Below, one piece after another: positions 33,388-46,904 of a DNA stretch of 64,000 nt (position 1 is its first letter; every line of letters starts with the position of its first letter). The notes beneath the pieces were generated by a model. It had not been told where the DNA came from. It did no database searches and worked only from the letters and a program-made list of their open reading frames with translations. The stretch is from Musa acuminata AAA Group (Eukaryota > Streptophyta > Magnoliopsida > Zingiberales > Musaceae). The translations under genes and the position numbers were made by a program. Location: positions 17,283,501-17,347,500 of the forward strand of contig NC_088347.1 in NCBI RefSeq assembly GCF_036884655.1. Direction: 5' to 3'.

Positions 33388-34881
33388 TGCTAGTTATAGG
33401 TGCCCAACAAGCCAATCACGTGAGTGATGACACGTGTGACTTGATACAGAATCTTTTTGCTTATTATATTTTGGCGTATATCACTTTATAACTATTGCAT
33501 AAATGCATATATGTATTGTGATGTCCTTGGATTTGTGCAATGGGAATCGGATCGTGATGAGATCACGATAATGAGATCGATTCACCTTTAAACACATATC
33601 CTAAATAATCCCGGTCATAGGTTACTTGAGAGGGACATCGTGATAACCGGATAGACTGGTATGCTGTATACCCGTCCATATGATGGATGCAGCTGGTCTC
33701 ATAGCTGCTCGTGTAGGGACACTAGGGATATAGTACAGGTGCTCATTGGAGAATGAGTTCACTGATTGATCCGCTTACGGAATGCTGGATGGTTGATGAT
33801 GCCTTATTGTCAGACAGCGATTCCGTAGTCCTAGTGGTGTATCTGGTCCTTAGACTTGAGACACTAAGGATGTCCTGTATGAGTGCTCCACTCTTTGATA
33901 CCAGACTTATAGGTTTGGCTGTCCCAGATCTAGTACAGCTGGTCATTGGGAGTGGTAGTCGACCTTACGAGGGCTATTGAGTGTCGATAGAGGATCATCC
34001 ACTCTCGGCGTCATGAGAGGAATATCCCATCTGTTCTTACTCAGACAAATCCCTGGCCAGGGTCATTCGGGTTGAGAGAGAAAGAGTTCTCCAGGAGAAT
34101 CCGATTAGAGCGAGACTCAAGTAGAAACCGTATGGGTCTGACAACACCATGCTCGATATACGGTCTCTGGGATATTAGATGGATGAGGGACTATAGGTAC
34201 ATTGTAACTGAGGACAGACAGGTCCAATGGATTGGATTCCCCTGTATCGTATGGGGACTATGGCGTAGTGGCCTAGTACGTCCGTAGTCGATGAGTCGAG
34301 TGAATTATTACAGAGATAATAATTCACTAAGTTAGAAGGAGTTCTAACGGGTATGACTCACGGCCAGCTCGATATTGGGCCTAGAGGGTCACACACATAT
34401 GGTAGGCATTGCGATGAGTAGAGGTTCGGATATGAGATATCCGACGGAGCCCTTGTCTTATTGGATGCAGATCCAATACCCACTAGGGAAGGACCCATTA
34501 GGGTTTGACACGGGATCTCTATAAATAGGAGGGATTCACAGCCTCATAGGCTAGAGTCTTTGCTTGCCCTTCCTATTCTCCTCTCCCTCTCCACCTCAGA
34601 GTAGGCCTGGAGTTTTGAGGAGCATCGTCGCAACCCTGCTGTGTGGATCACCGCTAGAGAGGAGGACGCTTGACCTCCTTCACCCTCTCATAAGGATCTG
34701 CAAGGAAACAGGGATATACGATCTTCCTAGGTAACATAATCTCTATATGTAGTTTTGTGTTTTGCGGATTTTTTGCGCACCAATCTTCGCACGACGACGA
34801 ACATCTTTTTGAGAATCGGGGATTTTTGTTTTCTTGTTCTTCCGCTGCGCATATGATGTCGCCCCCCATGATTTCCCAACA
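33388..34881 (+). mobile_element. Solo LTR of copia family C, nested in B1
   Basis: 1494 bp, TGCTAGTTATAGG...CCCAACA, matching the C1 LTRs over their whole length. Flanked by GTTGG at 33383-33387 and 34882-34886. The uninterrupted site is visible in B4 at about 36140-36160 (reverse complement of GAGAGCAGTTTGGAGC). Such solo LTRs arise by recombination between the two LTRs of an inserted element. Confidence 0.93.
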
Positions 34882-35000
34882 GTTGGGAGCCAAGAGACGC
34901 ATTACAACTAGAGCAGAAGATTGAAGACTCTGCAAAGGTGAGGAGTTGCAGTGTCGATAAAGGCTTCGACAAGGATGTCGAAGGAATAAGTGGGGGAGAA

Positions 35001-35446
35001 TGTCACGAACAAACTTCTAAATAAGATGTTTGATGTAATACTTATGTATGTCCGTGTCTTTTGATATGTTCATACTTTGTACAGTATATAGAGGGACGAT
35101 CGAAGGTTTAATAGTCACATTTTAGTTAGGTTGGTGGCCGCTTTAGGTTTGTAAATAAAGGTTGTGTCATGTGGACATGTGTGAGAGATTTTTGGTTTGT
35201 AATGGACTATTTTGACCCTTTGTTGTGCAACTATTTAGAGCTTGTAAAGTCTATTTGTAATTTGCATTGTCTATGAAGTGTTTCCTGAAATGTTTGCTTA
35301 TGGATCCCGAATGAGGCGTTTTCTCTAACTCGTTCTCTCTTTTGTGGGTCCTAAGGGACCGTGGGAGGCTTCGGGGAGGTTGACCTTTGCGGACGGACAC
35401 GTAAGGGTGCCGCACGACTTAGGCAAAATCAGCTACGTTTGTAACA
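35001..35446 (+). repeat. 3' LTR of B1
   Basis: TGTCACGAAC...GTTTGTAACA, 446 bp, following the polypurine tract. It differs from the 5' LTR at many sites, so B1 is clearly older than A1 or C1. Confidence 0.85.
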
Positions 35447-35585
35447 AGGTGGTGGTACCCCCAAGTGTAGTGTCAGTGTCAGACTGACACTGGTGGTGGT
35501 ACCGCCCAACATAGGCGGTGGTACCGCCCGAACCTAGGAAATATGGGATGAGATGTTTTTAGGCTTCAAGTTTGAATCGACTTGA
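35447..35585 (+). repeat. Diverged SIRE-type LTR remnant, right part
   Basis: Continues 28868-29373 after B1: GGCGGTGGTACCGCC units, then sequence aligning with the A-family segment just upstream of its TATA box (GGCTTCAAGTTTGAATCGAC against GAGCTCCAAATTTGAACTGG). Cut at 35586 by B4. Confidence 0.6.
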
Positions 35586-36031
35586 TGTCACGGACTTAGT
35601 TGGTTTTGCCTAAGTTGTGTGGCACCCTTGCGTGTCCGTCCGCAAAAGTCAGCTTCCCCGAAGCCTCCCATTGTCCCTTAGGACCAACAAAGGAGAGAAC
35701 GGGTTAGAGAGAACGCCTCAATCGGGATCCACAAGCAAACATCTCTGAAAAATACTTCATAGACAATGCAAATTACAAACATACTTTACCAGCTCTGAAC
35801 AGTTGCACAACAAAGGCTAAAATGGTCCTTTATAGATCAAAAATCTCTTGCACGTGTCCACATGACACAACATTTATTTACAAGCCTAAAGAGGCCACCA
35901 ACCCAACTAAAATGGGACTATTAAGCCTTCGGCCGCCCCTCTACCTGCTGTACAAGGCATGAACATGCCAAAAGAAACGGACATACATAAGCATTACATC
36001 AAACATCATGTTTAGAAGTTTGTCCGTGACA
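35586..36031 (-). repeat. 3' LTR of B4 (left end on + strand)
   Basis: 446 bp, TGTCACGGAC...GTCCGTGACA, with the perfect 10-bp terminal inverted repeat. The next bases TTCTCCCCCACTTATTCC are the complement of the polypurine tract. Confidence 0.88.
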
Positions 36032-36557
36032 TTCTCCCCCACTTATTCCTTTGGCGTCCTCGTTGAAGCCTTTGTCGACACCGCAACTCCTCGCCTTTGT
36101 TGAGTCTTCAATCTTCTGCTCCAGCTACAATGCGCCTCTTAGCTCCAAACTGCTCTCTGTTGCTGTTTTTGAGTAGTCGAACCTTTGATCCGCCATGCTG
36201 CTTCAACTCACCAATGACTCTGACTTTGGTGTGGCGTTGGCTGAGTTGTGTTGATCCTTGTTGATTCCTGCGGATCCACCAGATGAAGGAAAAGACCATC
36301 CTTACTACGCTAGTCTCTCAAATACCTATGCTGTTGAACTAGGTGGATGCTTGTTGGAGCTTTTAACGAGCATCGTCTCGCAAACTTCTGAAGTTTTGGG
36401 TCCTTCCTCCACAAAATTTGCTCATTGACTCTTCTTTCACTTAGTTGTCACATCCAAGTAGGTTCGCATCACTTCCGCTTTCGATTGGCATTTCGTTGGG
36501 AAATGAAGTGGACAATCTACTCTCAATAGCACTGATCACCGTTGGTGAGGATTTGAC

Positions 36558-38630
36558 TGTTGAATCTCGGATTTTGATGATGAAGTCAATTGTCATTTGT
36601 TGTCTAATCTATGTGTTGAGATAAGTGTGCAGGATTAACTACGATGAAAGTTAGACAAGCAGCAGGAGTTGCGCCGGAGTCAAGATCATGATCACGTTGG
36701 GAGTTCGAGAGTTCAACGGAAGTTCGGACGGTCGCCGGAGGTTCTGCGAGAACAGATCCGAGAAGTCCAGAAGCTTGCCAAGCGAAGCTTGTCGGAACTC
36801 GCCAAGTGGATCGTCGCAAAGTCCAGGAGTTTGCTGAAAGTCCGCAGAAGAATCACCGAGGGTTCATCGGATGATCGACGGAAGTTCGTTGGAAACTCGC
36901 CGGAAGAAGCGATTGACGCATCGGAGCAAAGCTACAGAAATTGTCTTAGATTTAATCATAGTTAGCACGTTGATTAAGTTGGAAAATGGGAGGTGATCCC
37001 ATTAGCTTAATCTTGGGGCAATTGGGCCCCTGAAAAGATTGAAATTGGGCTGAATGGAGCTAACCATTCGGACCCTGATTGCACCAGGAGGTGCAACCGC
37101 CTAGGCCAGGAGGTGGCACCGCCTGGGCTAAGTCTCCCAGCGAGACTGGGCGGTGCAACCACCCCAGCCAGGAGGTGCAACCGCTTGAGCTCAGTCTTCG
37201 AGCTAGACTGGGCGGTGCAACCTCCCTGACAGAGAGGTAGCACCGCCTGAGCTCGGTCTTCGAGCTCTGGCAGAGAGGTGCAACCGCCCCTGACAGAGAG
37301 GTGCAACCGCTTGGGCTCAGTCTCCGAGCTCTGCCAGGCGGTGCAACCTCTCCAGTCAGGAGGTGCAACCGCCTGATCCCGGAATTCCGGGATTTGATCG
37401 TTTTGAGCTCCAAATTTGAACTGGGTTGGGGCCTATAAATACCCCACCCATTCAGCACAGAAATTAAAAAGACCTACACCGAAATCTTGATTCTTTCTGT
37501 GATTCTAAGAGCTCAAAATTGTTGTAAAGCCTTTAAGTCTCCTCCTTCTGTTCTTTAAGCTTCTGAATTGTAAAAGTGAGGAGAGAAAGGTTCTGTAAGG
37601 GTTGTCTCCTGAGCCCATCAAAAGGAGTGAAACTGTAAAAGGGCAGTTGACCTTCGCCCATTGAAGGAAGGCAGCTAGTTGACGTTGGTGACCTCGTCGG
37701 AGGAGGAAGCCAAAAGTGGAGTAGGTCAAGACTGACCGAACCACTCTAAATCTCTGGTTTGCTTTTATTTCGAGTACCTTATCATTATTGCAAACCTCCT
37801 ACATAACTACTGCTCTCTGCACCTTTATGAACAAGTTCTAAGTGCTGATCTTTTCGAATATGCATTCAGACATAAATCTGTGTTTTTCGTACGATCAACT
37901 TACGTTTGTGTTTTGATTCTGCAAAACTGTCTTCTGCACTTTTTATGAACTAGCTTCTAAGTTTAGATCCCTTTGAAACTGTTTTAGACGCAAACTACGT
38001 TTAGACGTAAAACTGCGTTTAGACGCAAACTATGTTTAGACGTAAAATTGCGTTTAGACGCAAACTATGTTTAGACGTAAAACTGCGTTTAAACGTAAAC
38101 TGCGCAAACTGTGTTTAAACATAAAACTGTGTTTTAGACGTAAACTTCTTTTAAACATAAAACTACATTTAGACGTAAAACTGCGTTTAGACGCAAACTG
38201 CGTTTAGACGTAAAACTGCGTTTTGACGTAAACTGAGTTTAGACCCAAAACTGTGTTTAGACGCAAACTGTGCAAACTGTGTTTAGACATAAAACTGTGT
38301 TTTAGACGTAAACTACTCTTAGACACAAACTGCGTTTAGACGTAAAACTGCGTTTAGACGTAAACTGAGTTTAGACGCCAAATTGCGTTTAGACGTAAAA
38401 CTGTGTTTAGACGCAAAACTATGTTTAGACGCAAACTGTATTTAGACGCAAACTCAGTTTAGACGTAAACTGTGCTTAGATGTAAACTGTGCTTAATCTT
38501 AAGTAATCTTAGAATCGGCTTTTACATCGAAATCGTTTTTATCGGACGAACGCAGCTTTCGTTTTTAAATCTCTGAAAGATTTCCGCTGCACTAATTCAC
38601 CCCCCCCTCTTAGTGCTCTCGATCCTAACA
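36558..38630 (+). repeat. 5' LTR of A2
   Basis: 2073 bp. GC-rich array 37083-37379, TATA box 37434-37441, and a longer, less regular TTTAGACGTAAAACTGCG-type array at 37981-38490 that mixes 17- and 18-bp units. Ends GATCCTAACA. Confidence 0.92.
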
Positions 38631-38680
38631 ATTGGTATCAGAGCGAGGTTAACTCTCTAACGAATTAAAACCCAAGAGAG

Positions 38681-40264
38681 ATGGCATACGCCGGAAACCA
38701 AGAGGGGCATTCTATTACACGTCCACCCATGTTCAGTGGGACGGACTACACCTACTGGAAGACCCGAATGAGGATCTTTCTTATTTCTATGGATTTTGAA
38801 CTGTGGAACCTTGTTGAAAACGGATTTTCAAAGTCTTCTCTTCCAATGATCGATTGGAATGAATTGGAAAAGAAGGCTTTCACTCTTAATGCAAAGGCTA
38901 TGAATGCCTTATTTTGCGCACTTGATAAAAACGAGTTTAATCGTGTTTCAACTTGCGAAACTGCATTTGATATTTGGCACACACTTGAAGTGACCCACGA
39001 GGGCACAAGTAGAGTGAAAGAGTAAAAAATCAATCTGTTGTTGCATTCTTTTGAACTTTTCCGAATGAAACCGAGTGAAACCATTGGCGACATGTTTACC
39101 CGTTTCACGGATGTCGTCAACGGTCTAAAAGGACTCGGAAAAAGTTTTTCGGATTTTGAACTCGTAAATAAGATACTAAGATCCCTTCCTAAGAGTTGGG
39201 ATCCTAAAGTCACTGCTATTCAAGAGGCAAAAGATCTGCGTAACTTCCCTCTTGAAGAACTAATCGGGTCATTAATGACCTATGAAATGACTTGTAAAGC
39301 TCATGAAGAGCAAGAAGACATCCTTCCAAAGAACAGGAAGGATATGACACTCAAAACTTCTGAATGCCACTTGAGAGAAAACTCAAGTGATGAGGACTGT
39401 GATGATGACTTGGCACTTTTAACAAGAAAGTTTAAAAAGTTCTTTAAAAGAAACAAGTTTAAGAATGATGCGAAAAATAAACTTGAACCCAAGAAGGACC
39501 AAGTGATATGCTATGAATGCAAAAAGCCGGGACACTACAAGAGTGATTGTCCCCAAGTCAAAAGAAGAACATCAAAGAAGAAAGCGCTTCAAGCAACATG
39601 GGACGACTCGAGCGTGTCCGAAGAAGAGGAGACCAACACCGAGCAAGTTGCTCATTACGCCCTAATGGCCATCGAAGACGAGGTAACAAATTCATTAGAT
39701 GCAGATTTATCATTCGATGAATTATTAAATGCATTCCATGAATTGTTTGATGAGTGTAAGACTATTAGTGGTAAATACAAATTGCTAAAAAAGGAGTATG
39801 ATAGTCTTATTTACAAGTTTGATAAGTTAAATGCTGAACATAGTGATAGTTTAAACTCATGCATAAAATGCCATGATCTAGAAACTTTTCAAAAAGAAAA
39901 CTTGCTACTTAAGGACACCTTGAAGAAATTCGAGGTTGGTAGCAAGTCATTAAACATGATCCTTACAAACAAGGGTCATGTTCCCAAAAGAAGTGGGATT
40001 GGATTTGTGAGGAGTCCTCACCAAAATCCAACTACCTTCAAAAAAGGCCCCATCTTACATGTTAGACATCAAAGCAAATGCAACTTTTGTTGCAAGTTTA
40101 GACACAGGACGCATTATTGTCCATTAAGGAAAATTAGTCCAAACAAATTGATTTGGGTTCCTAAAGGAACCATGACAAATTCTATGCAACATGATAGAAA
40201 ATGTAGATCTATTTGTGAGGAACCCAAAAGCAAATGGGTACCTAAACATCATCCTTTCTTGTAG
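38681..40264 (+). pseudogene. gag: Gag of A2, one internal stop
   Basis: Homologous to A1 gag codon for codon, 528 codons including the final TAG (40262-40264). A private TAA at 39023-39025 replaces a Ser codon (TCA in A1) after TSRVKE. Zinc knuckle 1 (CYECKKPGHYKSDC, from 39509) is intact; knuckle 2 keeps C467, C470, H475 and C480. The terminal TAG lies at the same codon as in A1, followed by in-frame protease sequence. Confidence 0.9.
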
Positions 40265-43200
40265 AAAACTAAACCATCGCAAGCTAGGAGCAAGAGATGG
40301 TACCTTGATAGTGGATGCTCAAGGCATATGACCAGAGATCCATCCCAATTCTCTAAGCTCACTAGCATAGACGAAGGATATGTCACCTTCGGAGACAACA
40401 ACAAGGGTAAAATCATTGGCAAAGGAACCATAGGTAACAAATCCAACTTATCTATTGAAGATGTTTTGCTAGTTGATGGTCTAAAACATAACCTCTTGAG
40501 CATTAGTCAATTGTGTGATAAAGGATATATTATCAGATTTGAATCTAATGCTTGCATCATTGAAAAACCACACAAAAACATATCTATGATTGCATTAAAA
40601 CAAAATAACGTATACACTATTGACATCAATGATTTATGTAATGAAATATGTTTTTATGCTTTAAATGAGAATGCTTGGATATGGCACAGAAGATTAGGTC
40701 ATGCTAGCATGAAGCTAATCACTCAAATATCATCCAAAGAACTTGTAAGAGGAATTCCTCATATCAAGTTCATTAAAGATAATGTATGTGATGCTTGCCA
40801 ATTAGGTAAACAAATTAAGAGTAGCTTCAAATCTAAAAATCAAATAAGCACCTCTAGGCCCTTACAATTGATCCATATGGACTTGTTCGGACCCATCTCC
40901 ACATCAAGCCTAGGAGGTAGCAAATACGCTTTCGTCATCGTGGATGACTATAGCAGATACACATGGACTTACTTCTTAAAACAGAAAAGTGAATGCCTTA
41001 GGTCTTTTACCAAGTTTTGTAAACTCGTTCAGAATGAGAAAGGTTCTATGATTTCGTCAATTAGAAGTGATCATGGTGGTGAATTTCAAAACCATGATTT
41101 TCAGGAATTTTGTGAACTCAATGGATACAACCATAATTTCTCTACTCCTAGAAACCCTCAACAAAATGGAGTTGTAGAAAGAAAAAATTGAAATTTACAA
41201 GAAATGGCAAGAACCATGTTAAATGAACACAACCTACCCAAATATTTTTGGGCCGAAGCCGTAAATACTGCATGCTACATTTTAAATAGAGTTCTAGTGA
41301 GACCTCTACTAACCAAAACTCCCTATGAGTTATGGAACAATAAAAAACCCAACGTTTCATATTTTAAAGTCTTTGGGTGCAAGTGTTTTATCTTGAATGA
41401 AAAAGACAACTTAGGAAAATTTGATGCTAAATCCGATGAAGGAATCTTTCTTGGTTATTCTACAGTTTCTAAAGCCTTTCGTATCTTCAATAAAAGAACT
41501 CTAATTATTGAAGAATCCATTCATGTTGTTTTCAATGAGATTTCCGAAATCACGAAAAATGATCTTGATGAAGATGTTAATTTTGATTCCTTGAATTTAA
41601 ATGAAACCCCTTCTCCAACTAACAACCTGGATGCATCCACTTCCGAAATATCCTTACCCAAGGATTGGAAGTATGTAGATGCTCACCTTAAGGAGCTAAT
41701 CCTAGGAGACACGTCAAAGGGGGTTCAAACACGATCTTCTCTTAAAACCTTTTGTGCGAATGCCGCCTTTCTCTCCCAAATTGAACCCAAATGCATTGAT
41801 GAAGCCATGAAAGATGATTCATGGATTATTGCAATGCAAGATGAATTAAATCAATTTGAGAGAAATGAAGTGTGGAAGCTTGTTCCTAGGCCAAATGACC
41901 ATTTAGTTATTGGTACTAAATGGGTCTTCAGAAACAAGCAAAATGAAAATGGTATCGTGGTTGGAAACAAGGCTAGATTAGTGGCCAAAGGTTTCAACCA
42001 AGAAGAAGGTATCGATTACGAAGAAACCTTCGCTCCTGTGGCTCGATTGGAAGCCATAAGGATGCTCCTTGCCTACGCTAGCAGTAATAATTTTAAGTTG
42101 TTTTAAATGGATGTTAAAAGCACTTTTCTAAATGGCTTTATCTCCGAAGAAGTTTATGTTGAACAACCTCTTGGTTTTGAAAATGATAGCCTCCCTAATC
42201 ATGTGTTTAGATTAACTAAAGCTCTCTATGGTTTAAAACAAGCCCCAAGGGCTTGGTATGAGAGACTTAGTTTTTTTATTATCGAAAATAATTTCACAAA
42301 AGGCAAGGTTGATACTACATTATTTATCAAGAATTTTGAAAATAATTTTCTCATTGTTCAGATTTATGTTGATGATATTATCTTTGGCTCTACAAATGAA
42401 TCTCTCTGTGAATCTTTTGCTAGAACCATGAGTCTTGAATTCGAAATGAGCTTGATGGGAGAATTAACATTCTTCTTAGGTTTACAAATCAAACAATTAA
42501 GCAACGACATCTTTATTAGTCAAACAAAATATACTATGAATTTATTAAAACAGTTTAATATGAACAACTCAAAGGCTATTAACACCCCTATGAGCACCTC
42601 CACTAAGTTAGAAATTGATGAAAGTGGAGAAAGCTTTAATCAAAAGACTTATAGGGGTATGATAGGAAGTTTACTTTACCTCACTGCCACCAGACCAGAC
42701 ATCATGTTAAGTGTAGGACTTTGTGCTAGATTTCAATCAAACCCTAAGATATCTCATCTCAAAGCAGTCAAAAGAATACTTAGATATCTTAATGGAACCA
42801 CAAATCTAGGATTATGGTACCCAAAATCAGAAAATTTTGAGTTAACAGCTTATGCTGATGCGGACTTCGCTGGCTGTAGACTAGATAGAAAAAGCACATC
42901 AGGATCATGTCAATTTTTAGGACATGCCCTTGTATCCTGGTCATCTAAGAAATAAAGCTCGGTTGCTCTATCAACAACCGAAGCTGAATATATTGCAGCA
43001 AGTGCATGCTGTGCACAAGTTGTATGGATGAAAAACACTTTAGAAGATTACAAAGTTAATCTTAAAGATATTCCCATTAAATGTGATAACACGAGTGCAA
43101 TATGCTTAACTAAAAATCCTATACAACACTCAAGAACAAAACATATTGATATTAGACATCACTTTATACGAGATCATGTCACTAATCATGACGTAACCAT

Positions 43201-43315
43201 AGAGTTCATTGATACCAAACATCAACTGGCTGACATTTTTACAAAACCTCTAAGTGAAGAACAATTTGATTTCATTAAAAGAGAATTAGGAATGTTGATG
43301 TGTCCGAATAAATAA
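40265..43315 (+). pseudogene. pol: Pol of A2, three internal stops
   Basis: Same frame as gag; the whole gag-pol is 1545 codons, identical to A1, with no indel. Protease WYLDSGCSRH, integrase zinc region and D-D-35-E core, RT YVDD at 42365-42376, RNase H ADADFAG and STTEAEY are recognisable. Stops: TGA 41189-41191 in integrase (shared with A1), TAA 42104-42106 (CAA in A1, within RT before MDVKS) and TAA 42953-42955 (CAA in A1, within RNase H). It cannot make a complete polyprotein. Confidence 0.9.
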
Positions 43316-44159
43316 ACTTATTTTTCGGATTATATTGAATGATCAGATCACTTGATTGCCATGTTTATATGTGAAAATATGTAACAAAATCTTGTCCAAA
43401 TGCATCTTATTTGTTCGAATGCTATAAAATAGATTTATTCGTACACTTTCATAAGTTTCTGAAATAAATCTGATAAAGTGATTCCTGTGTATGTATTTCA
43501 TCCTGTAATATCTTTGCGGGTAAAATGGATTATAACAAAAAGGGGAAGAAGTTTTCAAAGCAATCTATGTAAAATTCCTCTATAAGCTTGCTAATATTAT
43601 TTTCCTGGTATCACAATTACCATGCTTTTTGTTGATGACAAAGGGGGAGAAACATATGAATTGATAAACACCGCCATGATCATGTCTATGTCATAGTTGC
43701 AAATACTTGAGTGATGCTATAAACAATGTTATGGTTATGCCATCCTTGCATCACCAAGAGATATATGAACATGTGCTATAGTTTGCATTATGTCTTGAGT
43801 TGATATCCTATCTTGTGAAGTAAATGCAAACTTGCTAGAAAATCTCAAATGTGTGCATCATGTAATAGTCCTTCGCAGCTTTATATGATAATATTCAATT
43901 ACATGATGAATAGTTACAAACACAATCATACAAACTTGATGATGTATGTCAAGCCTTGACATCATTCTTGAAGAGATACATCATGATGGGTATCATGATG
44001 GGAGTATTGATAAGTTTAACTGATCTAACTTATCAATACGTCACTTGAATTCTTAGGTCTTGAATTCAAGGTTGACTTATCTCAACTATGGCATATAGAT
44101 AGGGGGAGTTAAGGATAACTCCATTATCAATTAATTGTCATCATCAAAAAGGGGGAGAT
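43316..44159 (+). other. A2 untranslated tail and polypurine tract
   Basis: Counterpart of 17500-18362 without the 102-bp duplication. Internal purine tract ACAAAGGGGGAGAAA near 43637; true polypurine tract AAAAAGGGGGAGA at 44146-44158. No envelope-like frame. Confidence 0.8.
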
Positions 44160-46166
44160 TGTTGAATCTCGGATTTTGATGATGAAGTCAATTGTCATTT
44201 GTTGTCTAATCTATGTGTTGAGATAAGTGTGTAGGATTAACTACGATGAAAGTTAGACAAGCAGCAGGAGTTGCGCCGGAGTCAAGATCATGATCACGTT
44301 GGGAGTTCGAGAGTTCGACGGAAGTTCGGACGGTCGCCGGAGGTTCTGCGAGAACAGACCCGAGAAGTCCAGAAGCTTGCCAAGTGAAGCTCGTCGGAAC
44401 TCGCCAAGTGGATTGTCGCAAAGTCCAGGAGTTTGCCGGAAGTCCGCAGAAGAATCACCGAGGGTTCATCGGATGATCGACGGAAGTTCGTCGGAAACTC
44501 GCCGGAAGAAGCGATTGACGCATCGGAGCAAAGCTGCAGAAATTGTCTTAGATTTAATCGTAGTTAGCACGTTGATTAAGTTGGAAAATGGGAGGTGATC
44601 CCATTAGCTTAATCTTGAGGCAATTGGGCCCCTGAAAAGATTGAAATTGGGCCGAATGGAGCTAACCATTCAGACCCTGATTGCACCAGGAGGTGCAACT
44701 GCCTAGGCCAGGAGGTGGCACCGCCTGGGCTAAGTCTCCCAGCGAGATTGGGCGGTGCAACCGCCCCAGCCAGGAGGTGCAACCGCCTGAGCTCAGTCTT
44801 CGAGCTAGACTGGGCGGTGCAACCTCCTTGACAGAGAGGTAGCACCGCCTAAGCTCGGTCTTCGAGCTCTGGCAGAGAGGTGCAACCGCCTGGGCTCAGT
44901 CTCCGAGCTCTGCCAGGCGGTGCAACCTCTCCAGTCAGGAGGTGCAACCGCCTGATCCCGGAATTCCAGGATTTGATCGTTTTGAGCTCCAAATTTGAAC
45001 TTGGTTGGGGCCTATAAATACCCCACCCATTTAGCACAGAAATTAAAAAGACCTACACCGAAATCTTGATTCTTTCTGTGATTCTAAGAGCTCAAAATTG
45101 TTGTAAAGCCTTTAAGTCTCCTCCTTCTGTTCTTTAAGCTTCTGAATTGTAAAAGTGAGGAGAGAAAGGTTCTGTAAGGGTTGTCTCCTGAGCCCATCAA
45201 AAGGAGTGAAACTGTAAAAGGGCAGTTGGCCTTCGCCCATTGAAGGAAGGCAACTAGTTGACATCGGTGACCTCGTCGGAGGAGGAAGCCAAAAGTGGAG
45301 TAGGTCAAGACTGACCGAACCACTCTAAATCTCTGGTTTGCTTTTATTTCGAGTACCTTATCATTATTGCAAACCTCCTACATAACTACTGCTCTCTGCA
45401 CCTTTACGAACAAGTTCTAAGTGCTGATCTTTTCGAATCTGCATTCAGACGTAAATCTATGTTTTTCGTACGATCAGCTTACGTTTGTGTTTTGATTCTG
45501 CAAAACTATCTTCTGCGCTTTTTATGAACTAGCTTCTAAGTTTAGATCCCTTTGAAACTGTTTTAGACGCAAACTACGTTTAGACGTAAAACTACGTTTA
45601 GACGCAAACTGTGTTTAGACGTAAAACCGCGTTTAAACGTAAACTGCGCAAACTGTGTTTAAACATAAAACTGTGTTTTAGACGTAAACTTCTTTTAAAC
45701 GTAAAACTATGTTTAGACGTAAAACTACGTTTAGAAGCAAACTGTGTTTAGACGTAACACTACGTTTAGACGTAAACTGAGTTTAGACGCAAAACTGTGT
45801 TTAGACGCAAACTGCACAAACTGTGTTTAGACATAAAACTGTGTTTTAGATGTAAACTACTTTTAGACACAAACTGCGTTTAGACGTAAAACTGCATTTA
45901 GACGTAAACTGAGTTTAGACGCAAAACTACGTTTAGACGTAAAACTGTGTTTAGACGCAAAACTGCATTTAGACGCAAATTGTATTTAGATGCAAACTCA
46001 GTTTAGACGTAAACTGCACTTAATCTTAAGTAATCTTAGAATCGGCTTTTACATCGAAATCGTTTTTATCGAACGAACGCAGCTTTCGTTTTTAAATCAC
46101 TGAAAGATTTCCGCTGCACTAATTCACCCCCCCCCCCCCCCCCTCTTAGTGCTCTCGATCCTAACA
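44160..46166 (+). repeat. 3' LTR of A2
   Basis: 2007 bp, 66 bp shorter than its partner because of array differences (GC array 44690-44957, 18-bp array 45558-46025). A run of about 17 C near 46127-46143 stands where the 5' LTR has about 8; long homopolymers are also prone to assembly error. Confidence 0.92.
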
Positions 46167-46904
46167 TTGACAACTATTATCTTCCATTATCTTCGAAGGG
46201 TCTTTGAACTTGTGCAGAGTTCCTCTATTGGATATATAAGAGAATTGGGGTACTCGGTTTCACCCATTCTCTTAAGAGTTGAGACGGCAAAGGTTACTTA
46301 ACTTCGCCCGCCTTCTCGAGGTTGTACTCCATGCATTGAGCTGGTTACTGGCCTTCGCCTGCTCTTTGCTCACACTTCTGAAGCACTTGAAGTGTTTGCA
46401 CTCCTTGCGTTGAGTTAGTTACTGTGATTCACCTTCTCAATGCCATCGAACTTCTGGAATACCGTAAGTTTTCACCCCAACTTGGAGTAATTCTCTCATA
46501 GGTTTGGTCGTTTTTGGGATTGTACCGTCTTCTCCATTACCCTACCACCTACTCCACTGAGTAGCAAAGGTACAGTACCACAAACTGCCTACTTCGTTCC
46601 TTGGTTTTGCACTCTTGCATGACCCGAAGTCCTTCACTTTCAGCTATCTTGATGAGAAGCTCATTGACACCGGTCTTACGAAGTTTCTCGGCCTATGCCC
46701 TTCAGCCTTATCTCGGTACTTGGAGATTGTGTCTATATGCTCCACCTCCTCGACCCCTTTCACGACCAAGCGCTCTCCCTCCATGAGAGCAAGGGATCAA
46801 TGACTTTTACGGAAGTCTCGCCTCTGCGGTACCATGGCACTGCCATGCCCATGGCCCTACTATCCGTCGCCTCGCATTTGTATCCCTTTTCTTCACGATC
46901 AGTA

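Larger units (their letters stand above)
29374..35446 (+). mobile_element. Family B element B1, probably non-autonomous LTR retrotransposon
   Basis: LTRs at 29374-29819 and 35001-35446 (446 bp each) flank a primer site and an internal region that ends in a polypurine tract (AGTGGGGGAGAA, 34989-35000). Without the nested solo LTR and its duplication the element is about 4.57 kb, with a 3.68 kb internal region. No gag, protease, integrase or RT motif is found on either strand, so it must rely on proteins from another element, as LARD-type elements do. B4 is colinear and of nearly the same length, so the non-coding body is the family norm. Flanks CAGGC and AGGTG do not form a clean target duplication. 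Confidence 0.85.
36558..46166 (+). mobile_element. SIRE/Maximus-like Ty1-copia retrotransposon A2, full length
   Basis: 9609 bp with TTGAC duplications at 36553-36557 and 46167-46171. 5' LTR 36558-38630, primer site from 38633, gag-pol 38681-43315, polypurine tract 44146-44158, 3' LTR 44160-46166. Same layout as A1. The empty target is present in B2 (about 24901-24918) and confirms the boundaries. More stops than A1 and more LTR differences suggest an older insertion. Confidence 0.93.
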
